NCBI GenBank assembly: GCA_000437395.1 | Contig: FR898176.1 | Span: forward strand, 1 to 60,623 | Source: Clostridium sp. CAG:288 | GTDB taxonomy: Bacteria; Bacillota_I; Bacilli_A; RFN20; CAG-288 | Length of the DNA stretch: 60,623 nucleotides | Direction of reading: 5' to 3' | Shown: piece by piece, positions 8,048-17,157 of the stretch | Layout: each line of letters begins with the position of its first letter | Position numbering within the stretch: the stretch's first letter is position 1 | The notes under the pieces: model-generated | What the model saw: only the letters and a program-made list of their open reading frames with translations | What the model was told of the DNA's origin: nothing | Databases searched by the model: none | Made by a program: the position numbers and the translations under genes

Positions 8048-8887
8048 ATGAAAAAATTAAAATACTATACAAAACTATACTTTAGATTCATCGCTATGGC
8101 ATTAAAAACAAAACTGGCTTATAAGGTTGATTCATTCATAGGCATATTAGCTTTCTTTGTAACTAACGCAGTAAACTTTGCTGTTTTATATTTAACGATA
8201 AACGCTATTACTGCTATTGATGGATACACTTTAGAAAACATAGTATTCTTATATGGATTATGTTTGATTCCAAAGGCTATAGATCATATTTTCTCTGACA
8301 ACTTATGGGCATTAGGTCAAAACATGATTAGATTTGGCAAGTTAGATCAATACATGACTAAGCCTCTATCACCTTTCTTTCAAATAATTTCTGAAAAATT
8401 TCAATTAGAAGGCTTAGGTGAATTAATTCTAGGCATTATATTTATTTGCATATTTGCGCCACAGCAAACTGGAGTTAATTGGAACTTTATAAATGTTACT
8501 GGTTTAATATTCTCTGAATTTGCATCGTGTTGGTTATTCTTTAATATAAAAACGATTGGTTCATGCACTGCCTTTTGGACTAAAAGAAGCAATCAAATGC
8601 TAAGCACTTTATATAATTTTAACGAATTTAGTAGATATCCTATAACGATATTTAAAAATGACATAATAAAAGGAATATTGCTATACGTAATTCCATTTTC
8701 ACTTTTCAACTTTTGTCCAATTGCATGTTTATTTTCACCAACTGGTAAGATAGATTACATATTCAATATTCCAATGAATATTTGGCAAGTTAATTTAGTT
8801 TTAATCGGCTTTTTAGTAATTTTATTCTCACTATCTATAATTTTATGGAAGAGAGGATTAAAAAGATACGAAAGTGCTGGAAGCTAA
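8048..8887 (+). CDS. ABC-2 exporter permease 2
   Basis: Second permease of 279 residues with six hydrophobic segments, of the COG3694 type. It starts 5 bases after the first permease, with GGAGG about 6 bases before ATG, so the three exporter genes form one operon. The DQYMTKPLSPFFQ segment resembles the loop seen in this family. The gene converges on the serine dehydratase gene and overlaps its end by 4 bases, with no obvious terminator between them. Confidence 0.88.
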   Translation: MKKLKYYTKLYFRFIAMALKTKLAYKVDSFIGILAFFVTNAVNFAVLYLTINAITAIDGYTLENIVFLYGLCLIPKAIDHIFSDNLWALGQNMIRFGKLDQYMTKPLSPFFQIISEKFQLEGLGELILGIIFICIFAPQQTGVNWNFINVTGLIFSEFASCWLFFNIKTIGSCTAFWTKRSNQMLSTLYNFNEFSRYPITIFKNDIIKGILLYVIPFSLFNFCPIACLFSPTGKIDYIFNIPMNIWQVNLVLIGFLVILFSLSIILWKRGLKRYESAGS

Positions 8888-10086
8888 AACTTGTGGACTT
8901 TGGCTAAACCACCTAATGAAGTTTCTTTATATTCAATCGGTAAGGAATTGCCTGTTTCACTCATAGCTTTAACAACTTCATCAAAAGAAATAGCGTTCTT
9001 TCTTGCTTTACCTATAAATCTAGCCATAACATAAGCTTCATAAGCTTTCATAGTTCCAACAGCATTTCTTTCAATGCACGGAATCGCTACATAACCATCG
9101 ACCGGATCACAAGTTAAACCAAGTGAGTGTTCCATAGCTAATTCAGCTGCATATTCAATAGCATCAATATTTTCATTTTCTAGATAAGTTAGTGCAGCAG
9201 CAGCCATAGATGTTGCAGTACCAATCTCAGCTTGGCAACCACCAACTGCGCCAGATATTGTTGCGTTGTGCTTAACTATATCACCAACAAGTCCAGCTAT
9301 CATCAATCCTTCAACAAGTTTTTCTTTACTAAAGTTCTCATATTTATATAAATAATATAATATTGCAGGTAAAACACCAGCGCTGCCACATGTAGGAGCT
9401 GTAACAATAGTTCCTCCGGCAGCGTTTTCTTCTGCAACAGCGTATGCATATGCTGATAATTTAAGTAAGAATGAATCTTTGTCACTAGCGCTTTCAGAAG
9501 TTTTTATTATGTCGCTTGCAACTCTTTTAACTTTTAGTTTTCCAGCCACGAAGCCTTTAGTTTCAAGTCCACGTTCAATGCAACCAAACATTTCATCTAA
9601 AGCTTTTGTTAAATATTCAACTATATCTTCACCTTCGTGTTTTTTAACATATGATACTAAATCGCATTGGGATAATTTTTCTCTTAGTTCAGCAAAATTA
9701 CTTATATCATAAACTTCTTTTTCTTCAATAAAAGATTCTCCACCCTTAATAACACTACCACCACCGATAGAAATATAAGTCTCTTCTTTTATTACTTCAA
9801 AGCCTTTTTTAGCTATAAATGTCATAGTATTAGGATGAATAGTCTTGGTATTGATATCAAACTTACATTCAGTTTTATAATCAGATAAAGCTTTAATAAT
9901 GATTGCGTCAGTCATATGACCTTTCCCTGTTAAAGCCAATGAACCATATAATATTACTTCAATATTAATATCTTTATCTTTTGGAATTAAGCCTTTAAAA
10001 TCTAATGCAGCCTTATATGGCCCCATTGTATGACTAGAAGATGGTCCCGGTCCGATTTTATATATTGTTTTTAATGATGTAAGCAT
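8884..10086 (-). CDS. sdaA: L-serine ammonia-lyase (iron-sulfur type)
   Basis: Converts L-serine to pyruvate and ammonia. It is a fused, single-chain form: the beta-domain signature GPSSSHTMGP is at about 14-23 and the alpha part carries APTCGSAG, GGCQAEIG and the Cys-containing CDPVDG ... IPCIERN elements, which supply cysteine ligands for the 4Fe-4S cluster. At 400 residues it is shorter than the roughly 450 of E. coli SdaA. SD AAGGAG lies 7 bases before ATG. It is one base from hemW upstream and probably in the same transcript. An amino-acid-fermenting lifestyle would fit. Confidence 0.93.
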   Translation of the reverse strand: MLTSLKTIYKIGPGPSSSHTMGPYKAALDFKGLIPKDKDINIEVILYGSLALTGKGHMTDAIIIKALSDYKTECKFDINTKTIHPNTMTFIAKKGFEVIKEETYISIGGGSVIKGGESFIEEKEVYDISNFAELREKLSQCDLVSYVKKHEGEDIVEYLTKALDEMFGCIERGLETKGFVAGKLKVKRVASDIIKTSESASDKDSFLLKLSAYAYAVAEENAAGGTIVTAPTCGSAGVLPAILYYLYKYENFSKEKLVEGLMIAGLVGDIVKHNATISGAVGGCQAEIGTATSMAAAALTYLENENIDAIEYAAELAMEHSLGLTCDPVDGYVAIPCIERNAVGTMKAYEAYVMARFIGKARKNAISFDEVVKAMSETGNSLPIEYKETSLGGLAKVHKF

Positions 10087-10087
10087 A

Positions 10088-11191
10088 TTAATTCTCCTTA
10101 AAGTGCAATAAATCTACTAAAATTGAATCTAATATATATAAATATTTTTCTTTTACTTTACATATATCTTCGTCAATATCTAAATAGTCTTTAACTTTTT
10201 CAATTTCATCCTTATAATCTATCAAAAACGAATGATTAAATCTTTGATAAAAATCATTTAAACTAAACCCACTTACTAATCTTAAATTTAGCATCAAGAA
10301 ATCAAATTCTTGATCAGATAAATCTTCAAAGTTTTTTTCATAAATAAACTCATGATTGATATATTTATTTATATTTAATGTATTTTTATATCTTAACCCA
10401 TCAACGAAACCTGTAGCACCTAAGCCACATGCATAATAATCATCACTATGCCAATAAGTCAAATTGTGTTTGCTTTCAAAACCACTTTTAGCAAAGTTAG
10501 AGATTTCATATCTTTCTATTCCTTTTTCTTTAAGTTTTGAATTTATCGTTTCATAATAATCGTCCAATTCATCTTGTAAAGGTTCTTTAACTTTTTTATT
10601 AAAAAGTACTGTTCCTTCTTCAATTTGTAGAGGATAAAACGATAAATGATTAGGATCAAACGATAAAGCAAAATCGATATCTCTTTTTAGTTTTTCAATA
10701 TCTTGATTAGGTAATCCGTATATAAAATCCATATTGACATTATTTATACCGACAGATTTTATATTATTAATAGCTTTTATAACCATATTAGCATTATGAT
10801 TACGATTTAAAATTTTTAAAATGCTATCATCGATAGTTTGAACACCTAAGCTCACTCTATTTACACCATTTTGAGCCATTAGAAGAGCTTTTTCATAACT
10901 CATCGATTCTGGATTAGCTTCAACACTAAATTCACCTAAACACTTTATATTTTTACGAATATACGAAAAAAGCCGGTTAAATAAATTATCATCTAAAGCA
11001 GTAGGCGTTCCACCACCGACATAAACAGTTGAAAAAGTCTTAACCGGTAATTGTGACAATTCAAAAATTAATGCTTCAATATATTTTTCTTCATATCCTG
11101 TTTTCTTTAATAGTTTAGGAAAATCACAATATGAACAAATACAATCACAAAAAGGGATATGTATATATAAAGAAGAATATTTATTTTTCAT
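10088..11191 (-). CDS. hemW: HemW-like radical SAM protein
   Basis: Radical SAM enzyme related to HemN but of the HemW type, associated with heme trafficking or insertion and long mis-annotated as coproporphyrinogen oxidase. The cluster motif is C15-x3-C19-x2-C22 followed by DF. The glycine-rich VYVGGGTPTAL, SVEANPES and RVSLGVQT segments are all present. Length 367 is typical. In Bacillus hemW lies next to lepA; here the Fic-like gene and a small membrane-protein gene sit between them. The start overlaps the end of the preceding 65-codon gene by 11 bases. Confidence 0.9.
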   Translation of the reverse strand: MKNKYSSLYIHIPFCDCICSYCDFPKLLKKTGYEEKYIEALIFELSQLPVKTFSTVYVGGGTPTALDDNLFNRLFSYIRKNIKCLGEFSVEANPESMSYEKALLMAQNGVNRVSLGVQTIDDSILKILNRNHNANMVIKAINNIKSVGINNVNMDFIYGLPNQDIEKLKRDIDFALSFDPNHLSFYPLQIEEGTVLFNKKVKEPLQDELDDYYETINSKLKEKGIERYEISNFAKSGFESKHNLTYWHSDDYYACGLGATGFVDGLRYKNTLNINKYINHEFIYEKNFEDLSDQEFDFLMLNLRLVSGFSLNDFYQRFNHSFLIDYKDEIEKVKDYLDIDEDICKVKEKYLYILDSILVDLLHFKEN

Positions 11192-11378
11192 TTTCTTTCT
11201 TTGATTCTTCTTCTAATTCATCTTTGTCGACAGTGACAATAACACTATCAACATTTTCTTTAGCTATCTCTTTTTTTGTTTCTTTCTTATCGTTTTTTAA
11301 GCCAGGTACTAATTGAGTAATGATAGCAGCTATCAAACCAATACCAACAATTATTCCAATAATAATAGCTATAACCAT
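11181..11378 (-). CDS. Small membrane protein with charged tail
   Basis: A 65-residue protein: one Ile/Gly-rich membrane helix at about 2-25 (GIIVGIGLIAAIITQ), then a highly charged Lys/Glu tail. SD GAAGGA is 6 bases before ATG, and the gene lies tightly between the Fic-like gene and hemW, so it is probably real and co-transcribed. No family recognised. The topology (N-out helix, acidic cytoplasmic tail) suggests a small membrane anchor. Confidence 0.65.
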   Translation of the reverse strand: MVIAIIIGIIVGIGLIAAIITQLVPGLKNDKKETKKEIAKENVDSVIVTVDKDELEEESKKENEK

Positions 11379-11396
11379 AAATAATCCTTCTTTCGT

Positions 11397-12818
11397 TTAA
11401 TATCTTGGAACAGGAGAATAGACAAACTTGTTCCTAACTTTAGTTTTAGAATAAAAGCCATTTTCAGCTAAGAAATCCATCGATGTTCTCGCTGTTTCAT
11501 AAGCCACGTTTTCTTCCTTTTTAAACTGTGAAATAGTATAGTGCTTACCAATTGTGCAATGACATGCATAAAAGTGAGCTTGAGTTCTTTTTAAATACGG
11601 ATAAACCTCTAAAAGATTAGTGACTATACCTTCGACATCTTGTTCCTTAAGTCCAGCTGGAAAAACTGGTAAAGCAACATTCGATTCTCCAATATATGGC
11701 GAAGGCTCTTGAGGCTTAACAAACTCAACAGGTCTAGCCATAACTGCGACAGATCTTTCACTTGGTTTTGCTTCTTCTTCAACCGTCGACTTTGCATTTA
11801 AGCCTTCATCTTCAGAAAGATCTATTTGTTCGTTTTTAATTTCATCTCTTTCTGTCAAAACAATTTCATCTAAAATATCTTTTAAGTCTTCATCGAGTAA
11901 ATCTAAGATATAGTTAACATAATATGTTAAGTCCAATGTTTTTTGACATTCGATTGAAATCTTATTTAATTTTTCATCAGTATCAAAAACAATTTTTTCA
12001 AAATTTAAATACATGCTAGCTTCATCGAAATCAAAGTGTCCTAAGCATATTTTTGCAAATAGAGCATTAGCCTCCTCATTTAAATAATCAAATGGTTTAA
12101 CATAGTTTAAATAGTAGTTAGCTACAATTGCTTTAATCACTGGTGACAAATCACTTTCTCTAACAAAGTTACAAAGTTCATCGATCATATCAGCAATTCT
12201 TTCAATAGGTGCTGCTTTATAAACATAGTTATTTTGGTAATAATGAGATGTTTCAATTTCTTCTTCACGATACTCTTTTTCTAATGTAAGATTATCAAAA
12301 GAAACGCCTTGAATTTGCTTTAAAATAGATTCGAGCAATCGATAATCAATAATATCGGTATAATGCCCACTAGCATAGTACTTTAAAGTTCTTATATAGT
12401 TATATATAAGTGAATATTGACTTGGAATTGTAGATAAATCTTCATCCAAAAGATGAGAGACCATCTCTTGAGAAATGTTAGTCTTATAATTGCTATCTAA
12501 AACTTCTATAGTTTTAGCATATCTCCTTTTGGCAAATAATTCTTTGCCATAGGCTTTCATGTCGTGTGTTTTAACCAATATACGCGAAAGTCGTCTTTCA
12601 ACGCTTGCAACTTTAAGTTGTATTGTTTGAGTGACGACAACCATATAAGGAGTACGATCAATGTTATGTAAATCTAAAGTTTTAGTATAAAGTCTACGAT
12701 AATCAATAATTTGTTTCCAAATATTATCGATCATCGACATGTTATATGCATCTCTGACTTCATCTTTTGTGGCGTATTTTTCTTCGCTCCAACGAATTCC
12801 AATGTCTTGTGTAGGCAC
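11397..12818 (-). CDS. Fic-fold protein with degenerate active site
   Basis: Residues about 205-265 read like the Fic core: helix IADMIDELCNFV, then SPVIKAIVANYYLNY, then the active-site loop. In Fic enzymes that loop is HPF(D/E)xGNGRxxR and transfers AMP from ATP. Here it is KPFDYLNEEANA: His, both Gly and Arg are lost, so AMP transfer is unlikely. The C-terminal 60 residues resemble the winged helix seen in many Fic proteins. An acidic linker lies between the two. The long frame begins at GTG 12827, but GAGGTG is 6 bases before GTG at 12818, which I choose (473 residues). It sits between lepA and hemW, two genes that are neighbours in Bacillus. Confidence 0.7.
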   Translation of the reverse strand: MPTQDIGIRWSEEKYATKDEVRDAYNMSMIDNIWKQIIDYRRLYTKTLDLHNIDRTPYMVVVTQTIQLKVASVERRLSRILVKTHDMKAYGKELFAKRRYAKTIEVLDSNYKTNISQEMVSHLLDEDLSTIPSQYSLIYNYIRTLKYYASGHYTDIIDYRLLESILKQIQGVSFDNLTLEKEYREEEIETSHYYQNNYVYKAAPIERIADMIDELCNFVRESDLSPVIKAIVANYYLNYVKPFDYLNEEANALFAKICLGHFDFDEASMYLNFEKIVFDTDEKLNKISIECQKTLDLTYYVNYILDLLDEDLKDILDEIVLTERDEIKNEQIDLSEDEGLNAKSTVEEEAKPSERSVAVMARPVEFVKPQEPSPYIGESNVALPVFPAGLKEQDVEGIVTNLLEVYPYLKRTQAHFYACHCTIGKHYTISQFKKEENVAYETARTSMDFLAENGFYSKTKVRNKFVYSPVPRY

Positions 12819-12925
12819 TTTCTTCACCTCGTATATTCAATATTATAAATAAGTTATAAAATGAATGGAAGCAAAAAACTAAAATATTACTAGTTTATTA
12901 CTAACAAATTTTGACCTGTTTCGAC

Positions 12926-14740
12926 TTAATCACCGTCATCAACTGATAAAACAGCAATAAACGCTTCTTGTGGAACTTGAACTTTACCAAATTCCTTCAT
13001 ACGTTTCTTGCCTTTCTTTTGCTTTTCTAATAGTTTCTTTTTACGTGAAATATCACCACCATAGCATTTAGCTAAGACGTCTTTACGTACAGCTTTAATA
13101 TCACTTCTAGCTATGATCTTTCCACCAATAACAGCTTGAACTGGAATTTCAAATTGTTGTCTAGGAATAATATCTTTTAATTTATCAACAATTACTCTTG
13201 CTCTTCTATATGCAGATTCTTTAAAGACAACTGTTGTCAAAGCATCAACTACCGAACCGTTAAGCAATATTTCCATTTTAGCCAAATTGCTCTCTTCGTA
13301 TCCTATTAATTCATAATCAAAAGAAGCGTAGCCAGAGCTAACAGATTTTAATTTATCAAAGAAGCTGAAAATAATTTCTGACAAAGGTAATTTATATGTC
13401 AAATTTACTCTTGTATCATCTATATATTCCATATTCTCATATATACCACGTCTATCTTGACATAAGCCCATAACAGCTCCGATATACTCTGTTGGAGTCA
13501 TAACTTTAGCTCTAACAAATGGTTCACGTGCTGATTTAATTAATTGTGAGTTATTTGGAAAGTTGGTTGGGTTTTGAAGAATAATTTGTCTACCATCTGT
13601 TAAATCTAATTCGTAAACAACAGAAGGGGCTGTACAAACTAAATCTAAATCATATTCGTTTTCAAGTCTTTCTTGAATTACATCCATATGTAAAAGTCCT
13701 AAGAAACCGCATCTAAAACCTGAGCCTAAAGCTTCTGATGTTTCAGGTTCATAAACAAGTGAAGAGTCGTTTAAAGACAATTTATCTAAAGCTTCCCTTA
13801 AAGCCTCATAATCCTTGTTATCTGATGGATATAAGCCACTAAATACCATTGGATTAATTTTTCTATAACCTGGAAGAGGATTTGTAGCTGGATTAGCTGA
13901 AGTAGTGATAGTATCACCAATAACAATATCTTTAATATTTTTAATTTGAGCAGCTAAATATCCAACTTCACCTGCTTCAAGAGAATCAACTTTAACTTCT
14001 TTTGGAGTTCTAATACCAAGTTCAGTAACTAAATACTTTTTACCTGAACTCATTAGAATAATTTCATCGCCAACTTTAATTCTTCCTTCTTTTACTCTAA
14101 GTAAAATAATAACGCCACGATAAGAATCAAATTTTGAATCAAAAATCAAAGCTTGTAACGGCTTTGTGGAATCGCCTGTTGGTGAAGGTAAAAATTCAAC
14201 AATATGTTCTAAAACACTCTCAATATTTAAACCAGTTTTAGCCGAAACTGGAATACAATCATCCGGATCAATCCCAAGTGTATCTAAAACTTCTTCTTTA
14301 GTACGTTCTAAGTCAGCAGACGGCAAATCCATCTTGTTAATAACTGGAAGAATAGTTAAATCGTTATCTATAGCTAAATAAGCGTTAGCTAATGTTTGAG
14401 CTTCGACACCTTGAGTTGCATCGACGACAAGAAGAGCTCCTTCACAAGCGGCTAATGAACGAGAGACTTCATACGTAAAATCAACATGTCCTGGAGTATC
14501 TATTAAGTTAAACAAATAATCTTCACCATTTTTAGCTCTATAGTTAATGGATACAGCGTTGAGTTTAATTGTAATACCCCTTCTTCTTTCAAGTTCAAGG
14601 TCATCTAAAAGTTGTTCTTTTAAATCTCTTACAGCAACTGCTCCTGTCTTTTCTAAAATCCTATCTGCCAAAGTTGACTTACCATGGTCGATATGTGCAA
14701 CTATAGAAAAGTTTCTAATATGTTTTAAATCGTAATTCAT
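12926..14740 (-). CDS. lepA: Translation elongation factor 4 (LepA)
   Basis: Ribosome-associated GTPase that back-translocates or remodels stalled elongating ribosomes. G1 AHIDHGKST, G2 RGITIK, G3 DTPGH and G4 NKMD are followed by domain II, the EF-G-like domains, and the LepA-specific C-terminal domain ending in KRMKEFGKVQVPQEAF. Counted from ATG at 14740, length is 604, normal for the family. That ATG is preferred to one at 14755 because GGGAGG lies 7 bases upstream and the ATGA overlaps the helicase stop, indicating translational coupling. Confidence 0.97.
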   Translation of the reverse strand: MNYDLKHIRNFSIVAHIDHGKSTLADRILEKTGAVAVRDLKEQLLDDLELERRRGITIKLNAVSINYRAKNGEDYLFNLIDTPGHVDFTYEVSRSLAACEGALLVVDATQGVEAQTLANAYLAIDNDLTILPVINKMDLPSADLERTKEEVLDTLGIDPDDCIPVSAKTGLNIESVLEHIVEFLPSPTGDSTKPLQALIFDSKFDSYRGVIILLRVKEGRIKVGDEIILMSSGKKYLVTELGIRTPKEVKVDSLEAGEVGYLAAQIKNIKDIVIGDTITTSANPATNPLPGYRKINPMVFSGLYPSDNKDYEALREALDKLSLNDSSLVYEPETSEALGSGFRCGFLGLLHMDVIQERLENEYDLDLVCTAPSVVYELDLTDGRQIILQNPTNFPNNSQLIKSAREPFVRAKVMTPTEYIGAVMGLCQDRRGIYENMEYIDDTRVNLTYKLPLSEIIFSFFDKLKSVSSGYASFDYELIGYEESNLAKMEILLNGSVVDALTTVVFKESAYRRARVIVDKLKDIIPRQQFEIPVQAVIGGKIIARSDIKAVRKDVLAKCYGGDISRKKKLLEKQKKGKKRMKEFGKVQVPQEAFIAVLSVDDGD

Positions 14741-17085
14741 TTCTTTTCCTCCCAAAATTGTGAAGTATATTCTCCTGCTTCACTTGCAGAGTTTACTTCT
14801 ATAGCATCAGGCCATATATTCTCATATAATTCTTTATATTTAGACGTTCTAAATCTCGAATCAACAAGTACAATAACACCTTTATCTTTTTCAGATCTAA
14901 TAACTCGTCCAGCGGCTTGTAAAACTCTATTAAACCCTGGATAGACATAAGCGTAATTAAATCCTACATCTGAGTCTTCTAGCCCTTCATGTTTTTTTAT
15001 CAAATCGTTTTCATAAGAGATTTTCGGCAAGCATACTCCTATTATTATAGCCCCAATAAGCCTATCTGATAAGAGGTCAATTCCTTCTGAGAATATTCCA
15101 CCCATAATAATAAAGCCTACTGTAGTCTTTTTTGGATTTTCTTTAAAACTGGACAAAAAATTAGAACGTTCATAATTATCCATGTTTCTATTTTGAGTTA
15201 GTATATCAATACTAGTCGTATATTCAAATAATGAATAGCATTTTTCCATATATTCATAACTAGGAAAAAATACAAAATAATTACCTACTTTTTGTTTAAC
15301 AACTTCTACGATTAATTTAGCTATTTCTTTTAGTGATTTTTCCCTATCTTTGTAATAAGTTGATATATTTCCATCAACCATTACAAGTCTATTTTCTAAA
15401 GAAAAAGGTGATGGTAAATATAATGTATTTGATTCATCATTTCCGCCTAATAAGTCGATATAAAAATTATGTGGTGATAAAGTTGCTGAGAAAAATAGTG
15501 CTGAACTAAACATTGCAGTTTGTCTTCTTATATATCTTCTAGAGTCTAAACACGTTATTTTTATCGATAGTGCTTTTCCTTCAGAAGCTACAAAATAATA
15601 CGCAAAGTTATCAGTATCCTCTTGCGGTAAATTCAAAAAAGAGTTTACTTTAAAATACACATCTAAAAAAGTATCGTTAACTTCTTTTGGAAAATCTTTT
15701 ATAACAGTTTTAGCTCTTTCTAAAAATTCAGAAAGCATGTCCTCTAAATCATCTGGTACACACTCTAATTCAACATGATCACTACAGCATTCATAGTCCT
15801 TAAAATAATCAATTAGTTTATTTGTTAGGCTCTTTATCTTACGTGAATTAATATTAGGCATTTCTTTCTTTAGCTTTAAAAAGTCGAATATCGAAAGTTC
15901 AGCGGAATACATTTCTCTAGTTCTACTAGGTAAATTATGCGCTTCATCAACTAAAAGCAAATATGGTTTTTTAAATCCGTCTTCGAAATATCTTATTAAA
16001 CTAGCTGTTGGATCAAATACATAGTTATAATCGCCGACAACAATATCAACATACATAGATAAATCTAGTTGAAATTCAAAGGGACAAATATTGTATTCTT
16101 TTGCAATAGCTAAAATATCACCTTGAGTAAATATTTCTCTATTTTCTAATTCTTGGAAAATAACTTTGTTAACTTTATCGTAATATCCTACTGCAAAAGG
16201 ACATTCATCTGGATTACAATGTCTTTTTTTATCATTAATGCACAAAGTATCTTTGCTTGTTAAAAAAACTGAAGTAACCTTCAATCCTTTAGCAATCATA
16301 TAATATAAAAGCTTAAAGACTGATTCTTTAATTGAGTTTTTACTTGTTAAATAGAATATTTTTTCTTTTCCAGGTTGAACTAGTGATTTAATGTATGGGA
16401 AAAGAGCCGACGATGTTTTACCAATACCAGTTGGAGCTTCTACATATCCAACAGAATTACTAGCCACAATATCGCTAGCAAACTTAATCATTTCGTCTTG
16501 GCCAGAACGCATCTGTTCATATGGAAAGTCAAAATTTGAAATGGACTCATTTCTATCTTTAATGCGAGCCTCTATTTTTTTAACGTATTCTATGTAAGAA
16601 CGTAAGACATCAAAAACATATGTTTCTAATTCAGCAAAAGTGTATGCTTTTTCAAAAATTTGATTTTCTTCTTCACTTTTTTGATGAATATAAGTTAAAC
16701 GCACATAAACTTTATCAAGCGTTTTTTCTAAAGACAACATGTAAGCGTAAAAAATAGCTTGTCCTAAATGCCACTCTTCATTTTCTAAATGGAAGAGTTC
16801 AATTTTTTCTACTGTTGTTTTAATTTCATCAATAATCCAAATATCCTCTTGATGGATAACACCATCCGCACGTCCATTCAAATAAAAAACATAGTCGTCA
16901 ACATCGATATAAGCATTAAGTTGATATTCGGCTATATAATTTGAATTTTGGCCTTTTTGAAATACTGAATGTAATCTTGTACCTTCAGCCATACTAGATT
17001 GGTTAAAAACTCTAGTATCAAGACTTCCTTTTCTTAATACTAGGTCAACTACATCATGAACTGAAAGGTTTAATTGTTTTATCAT
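14737..17085 (-). CDS. Nuclease-helicase: Cas4/RecB-like domain plus Rad3/XPD helicase
   Basis: Protein of 782 residues with two parts. Residues about 1-170 carry a PD-(D/E)xK nuclease signature: H39, D74 in GRADG, and E87-I-K89. From about 195 a superfamily-2 Rad3/XPD (DinG-like) helicase follows: Walker A APTGIGKT at 217-224, four cysteines (C282, C290, C295, C334) placed as in iron-sulfur XPD enzymes, DEAH box at 380-383, and a C-terminal motif VI near AAGRVIRSEKDKG. It probably unwinds and cuts branched or damaged DNA. There is no SD; a TGaTAAAAT box ends 8 bases before ATG, suggesting a leaderless transcript. It lies between comEC and lepA. Confidence 0.88.
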   Translation of the reverse strand: MIKQLNLSVHDVVDLVLRKGSLDTRVFNQSSMAEGTRLHSVFQKGQNSNYIAEYQLNAYIDVDDYVFYLNGRADGVIHQEDIWIIDEIKTTVEKIELFHLENEEWHLGQAIFYAYMLSLEKTLDKVYVRLTYIHQKSEEENQIFEKAYTFAELETYVFDVLRSYIEYVKKIEARIKDRNESISNFDFPYEQMRSGQDEMIKFASDIVASNSVGYVEAPTGIGKTSSALFPYIKSLVQPGKEKIFYLTSKNSIKESVFKLLYYMIAKGLKVTSVFLTSKDTLCINDKKRHCNPDECPFAVGYYDKVNKVIFQELENREIFTQGDILAIAKEYNICPFEFQLDLSMYVDIVVGDYNYVFDPTASLIRYFEDGFKKPYLLLVDEAHNLPSRTREMYSAELSIFDFLKLKKEMPNINSRKIKSLTNKLIDYFKDYECCSDHVELECVPDDLEDMLSEFLERAKTVIKDFPKEVNDTFLDVYFKVNSFLNLPQEDTDNFAYYFVASEGKALSIKITCLDSRRYIRRQTAMFSSALFFSATLSPHNFYIDLLGGNDESNTLYLPSPFSLENRLVMVDGNISTYYKDREKSLKEIAKLIVEVVKQKVGNYFVFFPSYEYMEKCYSLFEYTTSIDILTQNRNMDNYERSNFLSSFKENPKKTTVGFIIMGGIFSEGIDLLSDRLIGAIIIGVCLPKISYENDLIKKHEGLEDSDVGFNYAYVYPGFNRVLQAAGRVIRSEKDKGVIVLVDSRFRTSKYKELYENIWPDAIEVNSASEAGEYTSQFWEEKK

Positions 17086-17093
17086 ATTAAATT

Positions 17094-17102
17094 ATTTTAT
17101 CA
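17094..17102 (-). promoter_or_regulatory. Extended -10 of a probable leaderless helicase mRNA
   Basis: On the minus strand TGaTAAAAT ends 8 bases before the ATG of the nuclease-helicase. No Shine-Dalgarno lies between, so transcription probably begins at or next to the start codon. Confidence 0.5.
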
Positions 17103-17157
17103 TAAAAGCGTCTATTTAGCACTGATATCAGGCTTTATATTACTAAAAATAAAGCAG

